A stretch of DNA of 64,000 nt, taken from assembly GCA_015075425.1 (NCBI GenBank), contig JABTUL010000003.1, forward strand, positions 1 to 64,000. Direction: 5' to 3'. The notes under the pieces are model-generated. The model saw nothing but the letters and a program-made list of their open reading frames with translations, did not search any database and had not been told where the DNA came from. A program made the position numbers and the translations under genes. Source of the DNA: Spirochaetales bacterium. GTDB taxonomy: Bacteria; Spirochaetota; Leptospiria; Leptospirales; Leptonemataceae. Position 1 is the stretch's first letter, and each line of letters begins with the position of its first letter. Positions 9,106-17,122 of this stretch are shown here, in pieces.

Positions 9106-9486
9106 TCATGCAGCCTCCTTTTGCCAGCGATAGATGTTCTGAAGTCCGTTCACCGCTGGCCGTGAAGCAAGAGGAGATCCGGGTGAGCCTCTGGAGATTG
9201 CTCTGCCGCAGGGAGTTCTGCCGTCCAGAGTCATGTGCGGCCGGGAATGATTGTAATACTGGCGGTAACTTTTAATGATGGCGTATGCGTGCTTCTCAGA
9301 GCAGACAATGACGTGATCGAGACATTCATGGCGGATGGATTTGATCCATCTTTCGGCGATTCCGTTCTGCCAGGGAGACTGGATCGATGTATTGATGGGA
9401 GAGAGCCCGCAATTGCGGATGCTCTGCCTGACAGCGTTACTGAAGCCGGCCGCTTGCGCATAATCGCTATTATGCGAAATTCGCAT
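9106..9486 (-). pseudogene. Truncated IS3-type transposase (integrase core, C-terminal part)
   Basis: The last ~125 residues of a DDE integrase-core transposase. The run SPWQNGIAERWIKSIRHECLDH contains the catalytic Glu, followed by YYNHSRPHMTLDG. The two upstream Asp residues and the whole N-terminus are missing: a full protein would need at least 200 more codons, and the DNA to the right (9487 onward) shows no continuation. No terminal inverted repeats were found. It is a dead remnant next to the toxin cassette and differs in sequence from the complete element at 24-25.6 kb. Confidence 0.75.
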
Positions 9487-9790
9487 AGCCAGCAGAAATT
9501 AGAGGATATACGAACGATTGAAAGAGGCCCTGGAAAAAACGCTCTTCCGATTTGGGAGCGCCGCCAGACGCGACCCGGGGATGAGGGGTTTTGCGGGTCC
9601 CAGGGCCGGCCCAGGGGAAAGGGGCGCGAAGCGTGCCGGAGCGAATAACCTAAGAAAGGAGCGCGGCACGGACGCCGCGCGGTTGAGTCACTGGAAACAA
9701 AAACACATGGGCCGCGCTGTCCCAGGAACCCAGGAGCCGGACCGGCTTCACGAATGGAAGGCCGGCCGGCGGATGGGTGGTGGTGGCGGC
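9487..9790. other. Gene-free spacer with GC-rich hairpin
   Basis: About 300 GC-rich bases without a supported gene. A perfect 7-bp inverted repeat (GCGCGGC, loop ACGGAC, GCCGCGC) fills 9661-9680. It lies downstream of the minus-strand DUF1883 gene and could end its transcript, although no run of T follows on that strand. Confidence 0.4.
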
Positions 9791-10054
9791 TTACTCCAGA
9801 ATGGAAACAGCGCTGCGGATTTGTCCCGTCCGCCCTCCCGTGTCGATAGCCACATGCCAATTGGCGCTCGCGGGCACCCTGAGATCAATGGGGGAGCTGC
9901 GCGCATGTCCGCCGTGGTAGCGATAGCGCTGGCGGTTGCGGTAGTGATTGAAATTCAGAGCGTCGAGCAATAGGACGTTTGCTTGGCGATCGATATCAAT
10001 TCTGACGATCCTTCCTTGCTGCAGGAAACCGAGGTTATAGTGTACAAAGTTCAT
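9791..10054 (-). CDS. DUF1883-family protein
   Basis: Predicted 87-residue soluble, basic protein. The whole sequence fits the DUF1883 pattern: an MNFVHYNLG start, a mid-part with LLDALNFNHYRNRQRYRYHGG, then SPIDLRVP and NWHVAIDTGG near the end. I choose the ATG at 10054 because it is the family's natural start and has AAGGAG 7 bases upstream; a longer frame to 10333 is probably non-coding. The domain's function is unknown. I recall it occurring alone and fused to TIR-like domains, which would hint at a sensing role. It is divergent from the frameshifted gene at 10343. Confidence 0.7.
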   Translation of the reverse strand: MNFVHYNLGFLQQGRIVRIDIDRQANVLLLDALNFNHYRNRQRYRYHGGHARSSPIDLRVPASANWHVAIDTGGRTGQIRSAVSILE

Positions 10055-10342
10055 TCTAATTCTCCTTTTTCGGAACAATAATCCGAGATTACGTCTCTGT
10101 ACCAAACAGACGTTTCCCGGAAAATTGCGCAAAAAAGCGGAGTGATCGAGATTTTCTTGCAGAGCGGGGCCTTTGGCGGCACTTTGCTGCTGTGCGAGTG
10201 TTGGCCTGGTCCCTACGGGAACACCTTTGCAAAGACTCAAGGGAGTCCACACAAAAGAGCGCAAACAAATAAACAAAAATTTGTTTTCAGCGTGATTGAA
10301 CTCAGGACATTGGAGAGGCCTTCCGAGAAACAAGGAGCCGGG

Positions 10343-10893
10343 ATGTCAGGAAAGTACTACACTGCCGAGGCGCTCCCCCGCCCGGATTCTCCGATCAAAT
10401 TGCCCAACATGCATATCCTGCTGCACAGAAAAGAAGATGGTTCGACGGCCGGTCCCTGTCTGGATTTTGATATCCGGGCCTACTCGGAACAGCTTGATGA
10501 CAGAGAAGCCATCGCAAAAGTTTTCGGCCGCATCTGCGAAATGGTGATGTTTCAGATTATTTCACTGATCAAGAGGGGTGCACTTTCAAACCTGTTCAAG
10601 AATCGTGTTGCGGATAGCGATGAATGGGATAGGTTCATTCCGATTCATTCAGAAAGGAAAGTGAAGGTCTGCAGGATTCGATTGAGCAGTTCCGTGACCA
10701 GAAATCGTCAGCCCAGAAACTAGAAAGCGAGCATACCGAATATGATTTTGAGCACCTGACGCAAGAGAACTTAAAAAAATTGAGGCACATACTGGATCAT
10801 ATTCAAACAGCTGCAAAGGAAGAAGCAACCGTCCTTATAAATACATTTCTGAACGCGATGCCTGGGCATTATCGCATGCGCCTGGCATCCTGA
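10343..10893 (+). pseudogene. Unknown gene with single-base frameshift
   Basis: ATG at 10343 (AAGGAG upstream) opens a 126-codon frame ending at 10723, but coding-like sequence continues in the -1 frame from about 10657 to a TGA at 10891. The second part is acidic and helical (EFRDQKSS-like, then HLTQENLKKLRHILDH and AKEEATVLINTF). Restoring one A in the run at 10653-10655 would give a continuous protein of about 183 residues. The joined product has no family I recognise; the N-terminal part has IKLPNMHILLHRKEDG and CLDFDIRAYS. Loss of function, or a sequencing error, explains the break. Confidence 0.55.
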
Positions 10894-11173
10894 GAGACAC
10901 TGGATTTTTAGCTTCAAAGCTATTCATGATATCGTGTGCGGTATCGGGTGTCGTTTGCGAAGATCACCCGAAGAAAAGCGCACGCGATGAGTATCACATC
11001 TTTTATTTGCCCGATGGAAGTGACTTTGGTCTTTTCCGGGAAATTCGGGGCCGGCTGCGCCGGCCCCCGTTTCTCTCAGCCACTAAACCTGAATATACAG
11101 TAAAAAAATCAAGTGACTTTCACGGAGGGGAGATCAAGAGAAGTTACGAACGGAATGGTTCTCAGGGGCAACG
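10894..11173. other. Intergenic region with terminator
   Basis: No secure gene. An open frame from 10926 runs through the terminator hairpin at 11047-11067 into the next gene and is probably not real. The region holds the end of the frameshifted gene's transcript and, downstream of the hairpin, the expected promoter of the MORN gene block. Confidence 0.4.
11046..11076 (+). terminator. Rho-independent-type hairpin
   Basis: Nine-base perfect stem GGGGCCGGC / GCCGGCCCC with a 3-base loop, followed by CGTTTCTCT. It sits after the frameshifted gene and before the MORN gene. Confidence 0.55.
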
Positions 11174-11788
11174 GTGAAAAAGAACATCTTTATTTATAGC
11201 TCAGTCCTCGCAGCGGGACTGGTTATAGCTGCTTTTGCCGCTCTTTTTTTCTTCCGGCCAGCCCTGCGTTGCTTACGGGGGAACTGTGAGAATGGCGCCG
11301 GTTTGTTACAATATAGCGACGGGACGCAATACATCGGTAAATTCAGAGGCGGGAAAAAAGAAGGATTTGGGCTGCAGCAGACTGCAACTGGTGAAACCTA
11401 CGAGGGTGAATGGAAAGATGGGAGACCCCATGGTGAGGGAAAGCATGTAATGCCAGGTGGTAGTACTTATTTTGGCCAGTATGATGCCGGCCAGAAGCAT
11501 GGGTACGGTACCTATGTCTGGCCGGATGGGACGAGCTACCGGGGACAATGGAAGGATGGAGAGCCCGAAGGTCTGGGGGATGTCATTCTGCCAGATGGCA
11601 CGCGCCTTTCCGGGATTTATCAGCGGGGGATTGTTACGGATGGCGGCGGTATCTTTATTTATGACAATGGTGACCGCTACATAGGCCAGTGGAAAGATGG
11701 AAAAAGGCATGGACCAGGGATTGTAGTTTCGGACCATGGCACAATCCTGCAAGCTGGCATCTGGAAGGATGATACCCTGGTTCCATGA
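11174..11788 (+). CDS. MORN-repeat protein, membrane-anchored
   Basis: 204 residues. An N-terminal hydrophobic anchor or signal segment (about 7-28) precedes about seven MORN repeats (Y-x-G-x-W/F-x-x-G-x-x-x-G pattern), for example TQYIGKFRGGKKEGFG, ETYEGEWKDGRPHGEG, TSYRGQWKDGEPEGLG and DRYIGQWKDGKRHGPG. MORN repeats form extended beta-hairpin sheets that bind partners or lipids; the partner here is unknown. It starts at GTG 11174 with CAGGGG upstream. Its stop overlaps the next start (ATGA), and it heads a co-oriented block with the RND pump genes, so an envelope function is likely. Confidence 0.8.
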   Translation: MKKNIFIYSSVLAAGLVIAAFAALFFFRPALRCLRGNCENGAGLLQYSDGTQYIGKFRGGKKEGFGLQQTATGETYEGEWKDGRPHGEGKHVMPGGSTYFGQYDAGQKHGYGTYVWPDGTSYRGQWKDGEPEGLGDVILPDGTRLSGIYQRGIVTDGGGIFIYDNGDRYIGQWKDGKRHGPGIVVSDHGTILQAGIWKDDTLVP

Positions 11789-12396
11789 CTTCAATAAAAA
11801 TTGTTCTCCATGCCGTGTTTTCGCCGCGACGTACTTTTTTGAAGGGCCCCTCCTTAAGGGAGGCCTTGATTGGGTCGCTGTCCATATTGATTCTAAGCAC
11901 TGCGATTCTATTTCTGGTTTCATTAATTAATTCTAATATTGACGCTTCCGCCAGAGATCTGGCAAGGGAGCGGACAAACATCCCCTTTTTGCGGATCATG
12001 TATTTACTGGGTTGGCTCCTGTTTCTCGGCTATGCTGCCCTGATTCGTTTTGGTGCTTTCCTGGTGTTGGGTGAAACGGGACCACTACTCAAGACGGCCG
12101 TGCTTTTAACATTCGTGGCCACCATCCCCCTGATGCTTGAAGGGCTCGTTGTCGGTCTGTTGATGAGTTTTGCTACCGCAATTTCCAATCAGATAGCAGG
12201 ACAACTACTCACGGTTTGGCTCTCATTAGTGCTCTTTCTCGCAGCTTTGACCTGGGAAGGTTTGATTTTTGTCAGCGGCTCCATCGCGTTAATTGGACAA
12301 AATACTGGAAGGGCCGTGTTATGCTGGCTGTTGCCCATAATGAGTGCCGCAGTGATTGCCCTGGTTGTCTTTCAGATCCGGATACTGATGCTTTAA
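11785..12396 (+). CDS. Yip1-like integral membrane protein
   Basis: 203 residues with five predicted membrane segments (about 27-46, 71-93, 100-125, 136-160 and 175-200). The start, with VFSPRRTF followed by a charged loop and then membrane helices, resembles bacterial Yip1-domain proteins. The resemblance is weak and there are no catalytic motifs. It overlaps the MORN gene by 4 bases and precedes the adaptor gene by about 90 bases. It probably belongs to the same operon; its role is unknown. Confidence 0.5.
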   Translation: MTSIKIVLHAVFSPRRTFLKGPSLREALIGSLSILILSTAILFLVSLINSNIDASARDLARERTNIPFLRIMYLLGWLLFLGYAALIRFGAFLVLGETGPLLKTAVLLTFVATIPLMLEGLVVGLLMSFATAISNQIAGQLLTVWLSLVLFLAALTWEGLIFVSGSIALIGQNTGRAVLCWLLPIMSAAVIALVVFQIRILML

Positions 12397-12489
12397 GTAT
12401 ACCAAAATTTCATGCCCCAGCCCAGAGAAATCTGAACTACTCAGACCTCAGACGTTCAAATGCTATAGATACGAGGTCGATAATAGCAT

Positions 12490-14007
12490 ATGCACCTGGC
12501 AATGCTTTTGCATCATGTGGCCACGTTCGTGGAGCGCGTCCGTAGCTCAGGCATCTGGCCACGGATGCAGTTGTGGATCGGTGATCATTATCCGAAGGTT
12601 TCGGAATTCCTCGGCGCACATCAGCGTATTATCATTCGTATTGCGCTTGGAGTGGTTGCGGCCTATGCGGTGTATTCAATAATCGCGTATCTGCTGAACC
12701 TATCTGCTCGTGCCGAACTTGACACAATTTCTCTGAATGTGAAACGTGTGGAGTCCCAGTCGATCGTTCCCAGCATTGAAGTATCGGGCACTCTTGAATT
12801 CTATGAGAAAGTGAATATTGCATCAAAAACGTCCGGCCGCATTGAAAAATTCTTTGTCCGCGAAGGCGAAATCGTCCGGCGTGGGCAGACTTTAGTGCAA
12901 CTTGAGCAGCTTCCTTTAAAGCTAGAACTGGAGCAACAAGAAGCCAGTCAGAATGCTGCGCGTTCAGGATTGCAGCTTACACGCGAACGTTATGCAAATG
13001 CTAAGCGTGCTATAGAAATAAAATGGAAGAATATTGAGAAGCAGACCACGCTTTTAAAAGAGCTTAAAGCGGCGATGGACAAAACCCGGACCACATATGA
13101 CCGGAATCTTGTCTTGTATCAGGAAGAAGGGATGAGCGAGGAAGCACTCGATACTCTAAAGACTGATGTAATTGCCAAGGAATCTCAGTATCTGAGGGCA
13201 AAAAAGGATCTTGAGATAGCACGCGTAGGCTTCAGGGATGATGACATAAAACAAAAGGGGCTCACAGTCCCAAAAAGTTCCTCTAAAAAATTCGCACTCC
13301 TTGTGGATTTGAATACGCGCATTGAGAAAGCGGAGGTTGAAGTTGCGGAATCACAACTCAGGTCCGCGGAGGCGGCCGCCAATTCAACTCGAATCCTGCT
13401 GAGTGAAACAGCTATTGTCTCTCCTATCAATGGGATGGTCGCTGCCCGAAATAGTAGCGTCGGCGAACAGGTACGGGGTGGTGCAGCCGCGAACCCTACC
13501 GAGGCCATAATGGTACTGGTTGACATAAGTAAGCTCTACGCAGTAGTGAATATTCGCGAGGAGGAATTGAGTCAGATCAAGGAAACCCAACCGCTAGAAT
13601 TTCGCGTAGATGTGTTTCCGGAGGAGAAATTCCAGGGCTACATTGAGATCATAAACCCGCTAATCGATGACCGGACGCATACAGCTCTGATCAAAGCAAT
13701 GGTCGAAAACCAGGAACTCAAGCTGCGCCCAGGTATGTTTTTGCGCGGTGCCATTCAGACCGGTGAAGCTCAGAGTATCATTAAATTGCCAATCAGCGCT
13801 ATAGTCGCCCGAGAGGGACAAAAAGCATGGGCATTTATCGTAAAGAACGAGCGTATTCTCCGCACAGACATTGTTACCGGAAGAAGTTTTGGGGATGAAG
13901 TCGAGATCCTTAATGGACTATCCCCCGGTGATATCGTGGCAGTGGAAAAGCTGACGCAACTCAGAGAAGGAACGCGCGTAAAGACTCGGTTTCAAGAAGT
14001 CCCATGA
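12490..14007 (+). CDS. Efflux RND transporter periplasmic adaptor (membrane fusion protein)
   Basis: Bridges the inner-membrane RND pump encoded next to it and an outer-membrane channel. An N-terminal tail and one membrane segment (about 50-70) anchor it. A biotinyl-lipoyl half-motif (KTSGRIEKFFVREGEIVRRGQTL, about 112-135) is followed by a long alpha-hairpin coiled coil (about 140-275) and the second lipoyl half (SPINGMVAARNSSVGEQV). Beta-barrel and membrane-proximal domains complete the 505 residues. The uncleaved TM anchor and long N-tail differ from lipoprotein adaptors such as AcrA. The stop overlaps the permease start (ATGA). No outer-membrane factor gene is nearby. Confidence 0.88.
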   Translation: MHLAMLLHHVATFVERVRSSGIWPRMQLWIGDHYPKVSEFLGAHQRIIIRIALGVVAAYAVYSIIAYLLNLSARAELDTISLNVKRVESQSIVPSIEVSGTLEFYEKVNIASKTSGRIEKFFVREGEIVRRGQTLVQLEQLPLKLELEQQEASQNAARSGLQLTRERYANAKRAIEIKWKNIEKQTTLLKELKAAMDKTRTTYDRNLVLYQEEGMSEEALDTLKTDVIAKESQYLRAKKDLEIARVGFRDDDIKQKGLTVPKSSSKKFALLVDLNTRIEKAEVEVAESQLRSAEAAANSTRILLSETAIVSPINGMVAARNSSVGEQVRGGAAANPTEAIMVLVDISKLYAVVNIREEELSQIKETQPLEFRVDVFPEEKFQGYIEIINPLIDDRTHTALIKAMVENQELKLRPGMFLRGAIQTGEAQSIIKLPISAIVAREGQKAWAFIVKNERILRTDIVTGRSFGDEVEILNGLSPGDIVAVEKLTQLREGTRVKTRFQEVP

Positions 14008-17000
14008 TTCGCCAGATTCAGCGCCTGGCAATTACTCGCCCTGTGGCAACAAGCATGTTCTACACAGCCCTTGTGCTGATGGGTGCGCTCTCTCTCTCGG
14101 AACTTGAAGTAAACTTATTGCCAAACATTGAGTACCCGCGGCTAACCATCATGACCATCTACTCTGGTGCAGCTCCCGAGGAAATCGAGAGTCTTGTAAC
14201 AAAGCCAATTTCCGAGGCCATTAGCACGACAAGCGGGCTGGATAAGGTGTCCTCAGAGTCCTTTGAAGGAGTTTCCCTAATCACAGTGCGCTTCAAATGG
14301 GGAACGCAAGTAGATTTTGCTGCAATGGAGGTTAGGGAAAAGATCGATCTCATCAGAACTCTGCTTCCCCAGGACGCCTCCCGATCGATTGTAATGCGCT
14401 TTGATCCCGCACAGGAACCATTGATGGAAATCGTATTCTTCGCGCGGAGCATTGCGCGCGAAAGGGATCTACGGCATTTCTTGAAGAAGGAGGTAAAGTT
14501 ACACCTGGACCGCATTGATGGAGTGGCGATGGCGCAGTTCTCAGGTGGTTATCATCGAGAAATCCATGTCAACGTAGATCAATCTCGAATGTTAGCCCAT
14601 GGTCTGAATCTTACTCAGCTGGCTGACGCGATTGACTCTTCCAACGTCAACGTTCCAGCCGGAAGCATTACGGTTGGGAATCGGGAAATTCTTGTGCGGA
14701 CGATTGGTGAATACCAATCCTTTTCCGAGATAGCGAGCACTACCGTTGCCACAAGCGAAAAAGGAGTCCCGGTTCAATTGAATGCTGTGGCTGAGATTCT
14801 GGACTCATATAAAGAGCGGACAGGCTTAGCGCGATACGGGGGCGAAGAATGCGTCATTGTCGCACTCTATAAAGAAGCCGGGAAAAACACCGTCGAAGTA
14901 TCCGAGAATATTCACAACGAGCTAGCCAATTTGCGGCAGAAATATCCTGAGGAGTTTGAACTCAAGGTTGTCTATGATGAGGCGCGTTTCGTGCAACAAT
15001 CGATTGACAATATGTCCAGATCACTCATCCTTGGTTCGCTTCTTGCTTTCCTTTCCCTCATTTTGATTCTGCGCAATTTCCGCAGTCCATTAATTCTGGT
15101 CTCCGTTGTCCCGGTCGCGTTGCTGACAACGTTCATATTTATGCGCCTTCAGGGAGTCACGCTCAATATGATGTCCCTTGGCGGTCTTGCACTCGGGGTT
15201 GGAATGCTGTTTGATTCAAGCAATGTTGTGTTGTCGGCGATCGAAAGGCAAAGGCGTCTGGGAATGCCACCCCGGGAAGCAGCGCTCAAAGGTGCGGGCG
15301 AAGTGGCGGGTTCGGTTACAGCAGCCGTCTTAACCACGACAATTGTTTTTTTCCCGATTATATTTTTGAAGGGTGTTGTCGGGGTTATTTTTGCGGAAAT
15401 GGCTCTAACCATCACATGCTCTCTGGCCGTCAGCCTTGTAGTCTCCCTTACACTCATTCCAATGTTATCCTCATTGCCTTTCAGTGTGCTTACGAAATAT
15501 GAGCGAGCTTCATTCATTCAGAAATCAGAGTATTACGAAGCACGTCTGCAGCAATTCTACGCCGGAAGACTGACATTTTTTTTTCACAATCCGCGCCACC
15601 TTGTAATATTAGTATCACTATTTATAATATTTGCGATCCTGGCCTATCCTTCGATAAAAAAGGAGTTCGTCCCACAGGTAGATACAGGTGAATTTGCCAT
15701 AGAGGTGAGAAACAATCGGAACGCATCCCTGGAATCAACGGCTGAATTGGTTACGGGAATTGAAAGGACTGTTGCGGCTTTTGCTGGGGTGAAACATCTC
15801 GTATCAGTAATTGGCTATGATGATGAACAGCTTTTGAGCAGCCGGTCCGGTGACACGGGAATGCATCGGGCACGCCTCAGAGTTGTGTTAGATGACGGGC
15901 GGAATAAAACGGCTCGAGAGTTCTCCGAATATATTAGACCTTGGATGAAAGTTAGGGAGGATATCGGGTTGAACTTTGTTCAGAGTGGCGACGTGCTCGC
16001 ACGTATTATGGAACCCGAAAGGCGCCCTATTGTTTTGAACTTGGCGGGAGAAGATCTTGAGACCATCACATCCATCGGTGAAAGAATAGCCATGGAGTTG
16101 CGACAGATGGAAGGCGTCTTTGATGTTGAGTCAAGTATGGAAGAGAGAACACGCGAAATTCATGTCAAATTCAAACGTGATCGCGTTGCTGACGCAGGAT
16201 TGTCGCATCTCAGTATCGGTCAGTTCATGCAGACTGCCGTGCGCGGGACCATTCCCTCTAAGCTACGGATCAATGATGATGAAATCGATATTCGGTTGCG
16301 TTTTCGGAAAGATGACCGTAGCAATATCCAAGATTTAGATAATCTGAGAATCTTAGCAAGTGGAGTGGAAGCACAATTTCTGTCTCAACTAGCTGAAATT
16401 CGAGAGAAGCCAGGTTATGCGACTGTGCGTAGGGAGGGTCATGCGCGGGTGAATAAAATTACTGCCAATATAGACCCACGGTACTCCAATAAGATCATCG
16501 AGCACATTGAGGGATTTGTCAAGAGGGTTCGCTTACCGGAAGGATACAAACTTACAATGTCAGGCGAAAAAGAGGAGCGCGATCGGTCATTTCTTTCGTT
16601 GGGCTTTGCTTTTCTGCTGGCTGCCGTGTTCATCTATATGTTGCTCGCAGCGCAGACGGAATCCTTTATGATTCCCGTCATCATGATGACAGTTTTACCG
16701 TTGATTCTGGTTGGAGTTTTTCCTGCGCTTGTTATTACAGGCGAGAGCCTAAATATCAATTCGTTTACCGGGATTATCCTGCTCATTGGCATTGCTGTGG
16801 ACAATTCGGTGCTGTACAATGAATACGTGAATATCTTTCTTGAGGAAGGCCATCAACTTCAAGAAGCGCTGCTTCAAGCAGCTGGAGTTATCATGCGCCC
16901 TGTGATGATGAACAACGGCACGACGGTTTTAGGGCTGCTACCGGTGGCGCTTGGCTTTGGAGAAGGAGCCGAATTTCAATCCTCTATGGCAGTCGCAGTT

Positions 17001-17114
17001 ATCAGTGGCCTGTTGACCTCAATGCTTCTCTCCCTTTTTGTCCTTCCATTGGTTTTTTTCCAGTATTATAAGAGGAACCCGGCCAAAATTCTGCGGATAA
17101 CCTCTGGTTCCTGA
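14004..17114 (+). CDS. RND-family efflux permease, probable active subunit
   Basis: 1036 residues, the normal length for an HAE/HME-type RND pump: TM1 (about 10-30), a first periplasmic loop, TM2-6 (about 335-500), a second loop, and TM8-12 (about 865-1025). In TM4 the first of the paired Asp residues of AcrB is kept (GMLFDSSNVV) but the second is Ser. The TM10 lysine is replaced in IGIAVDNSVLYNEY, where Asp/Asn stand instead, as in several non-AcrB branches. Proton-driven export is therefore likely, but the relay is of a variant type. Substrate unknown. It is translationally coupled to the adaptor, and a second RND gene starts 8 bases after its stop. Confidence 0.88.
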   Translation: MIRQIQRLAITRPVATSMFYTALVLMGALSLSELEVNLLPNIEYPRLTIMTIYSGAAPEEIESLVTKPISEAISTTSGLDKVSSESFEGVSLITVRFKWGTQVDFAAMEVREKIDLIRTLLPQDASRSIVMRFDPAQEPLMEIVFFARSIARERDLRHFLKKEVKLHLDRIDGVAMAQFSGGYHREIHVNVDQSRMLAHGLNLTQLADAIDSSNVNVPAGSITVGNREILVRTIGEYQSFSEIASTTVATSEKGVPVQLNAVAEILDSYKERTGLARYGGEECVIVALYKEAGKNTVEVSENIHNELANLRQKYPEEFELKVVYDEARFVQQSIDNMSRSLILGSLLAFLSLILILRNFRSPLILVSVVPVALLTTFIFMRLQGVTLNMMSLGGLALGVGMLFDSSNVVLSAIERQRRLGMPPREAALKGAGEVAGSVTAAVLTTTIVFFPIIFLKGVVGVIFAEMALTITCSLAVSLVVSLTLIPMLSSLPFSVLTKYERASFIQKSEYYEARLQQFYAGRLTFFFHNPRHLVILVSLFIIFAILAYPSIKKEFVPQVDTGEFAIEVRNNRNASLESTAELVTGIERTVAAFAGVKHLVSVIGYDDEQLLSSRSGDTGMHRARLRVVLDDGRNKTAREFSEYIRPWMKVREDIGLNFVQSGDVLARIMEPERRPIVLNLAGEDLETITSIGERIAMELRQMEGVFDVESSMEERTREIHVKFKRDRVADAGLSHLSIGQFMQTAVRGTIPSKLRINDDEIDIRLRFRKDDRSNIQDLDNLRILASGVEAQFLSQLAEIREKPGYATVRREGHARVNKITANIDPRYSNKIIEHIEGFVKRVRLPEGYKLTMSGEKEERDRSFLSLGFAFLLAAVFIYMLLAAQTESFMIPVIMMTVLPLILVGVFPALVITGESLNINSFTGIILLIGIAVDNSVLYNEYVNIFLEEGHQLQEALLQAAGVIMRPVMMNNGTTVLGLLPVALGFGEGAEFQSSMAVAVISGLLTSMLLSLFVLPLVFFQYYKRNPAKILRITSGS

Positions 17115-17122
17115 TAGACTCT

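Noticed and set aside
9231-9973. Arg/Gly/Pro-rich frames on both strands (209 and 151 codons)
   Set aside because: GC-driven artefacts over a transposase remnant and spacer; no motif continuity.
10055-10333. N-terminal extension of the DUF1883 gene
   Set aside because: The extension is Cys/Arg/Pro-rich and not family-like, and the internal ATG has the proper ribosome site.
10926-11177. 83-codon plus-strand frame
   Set aside because: It reads through a strong terminator hairpin and into the MORN gene start, with no ribosome site.
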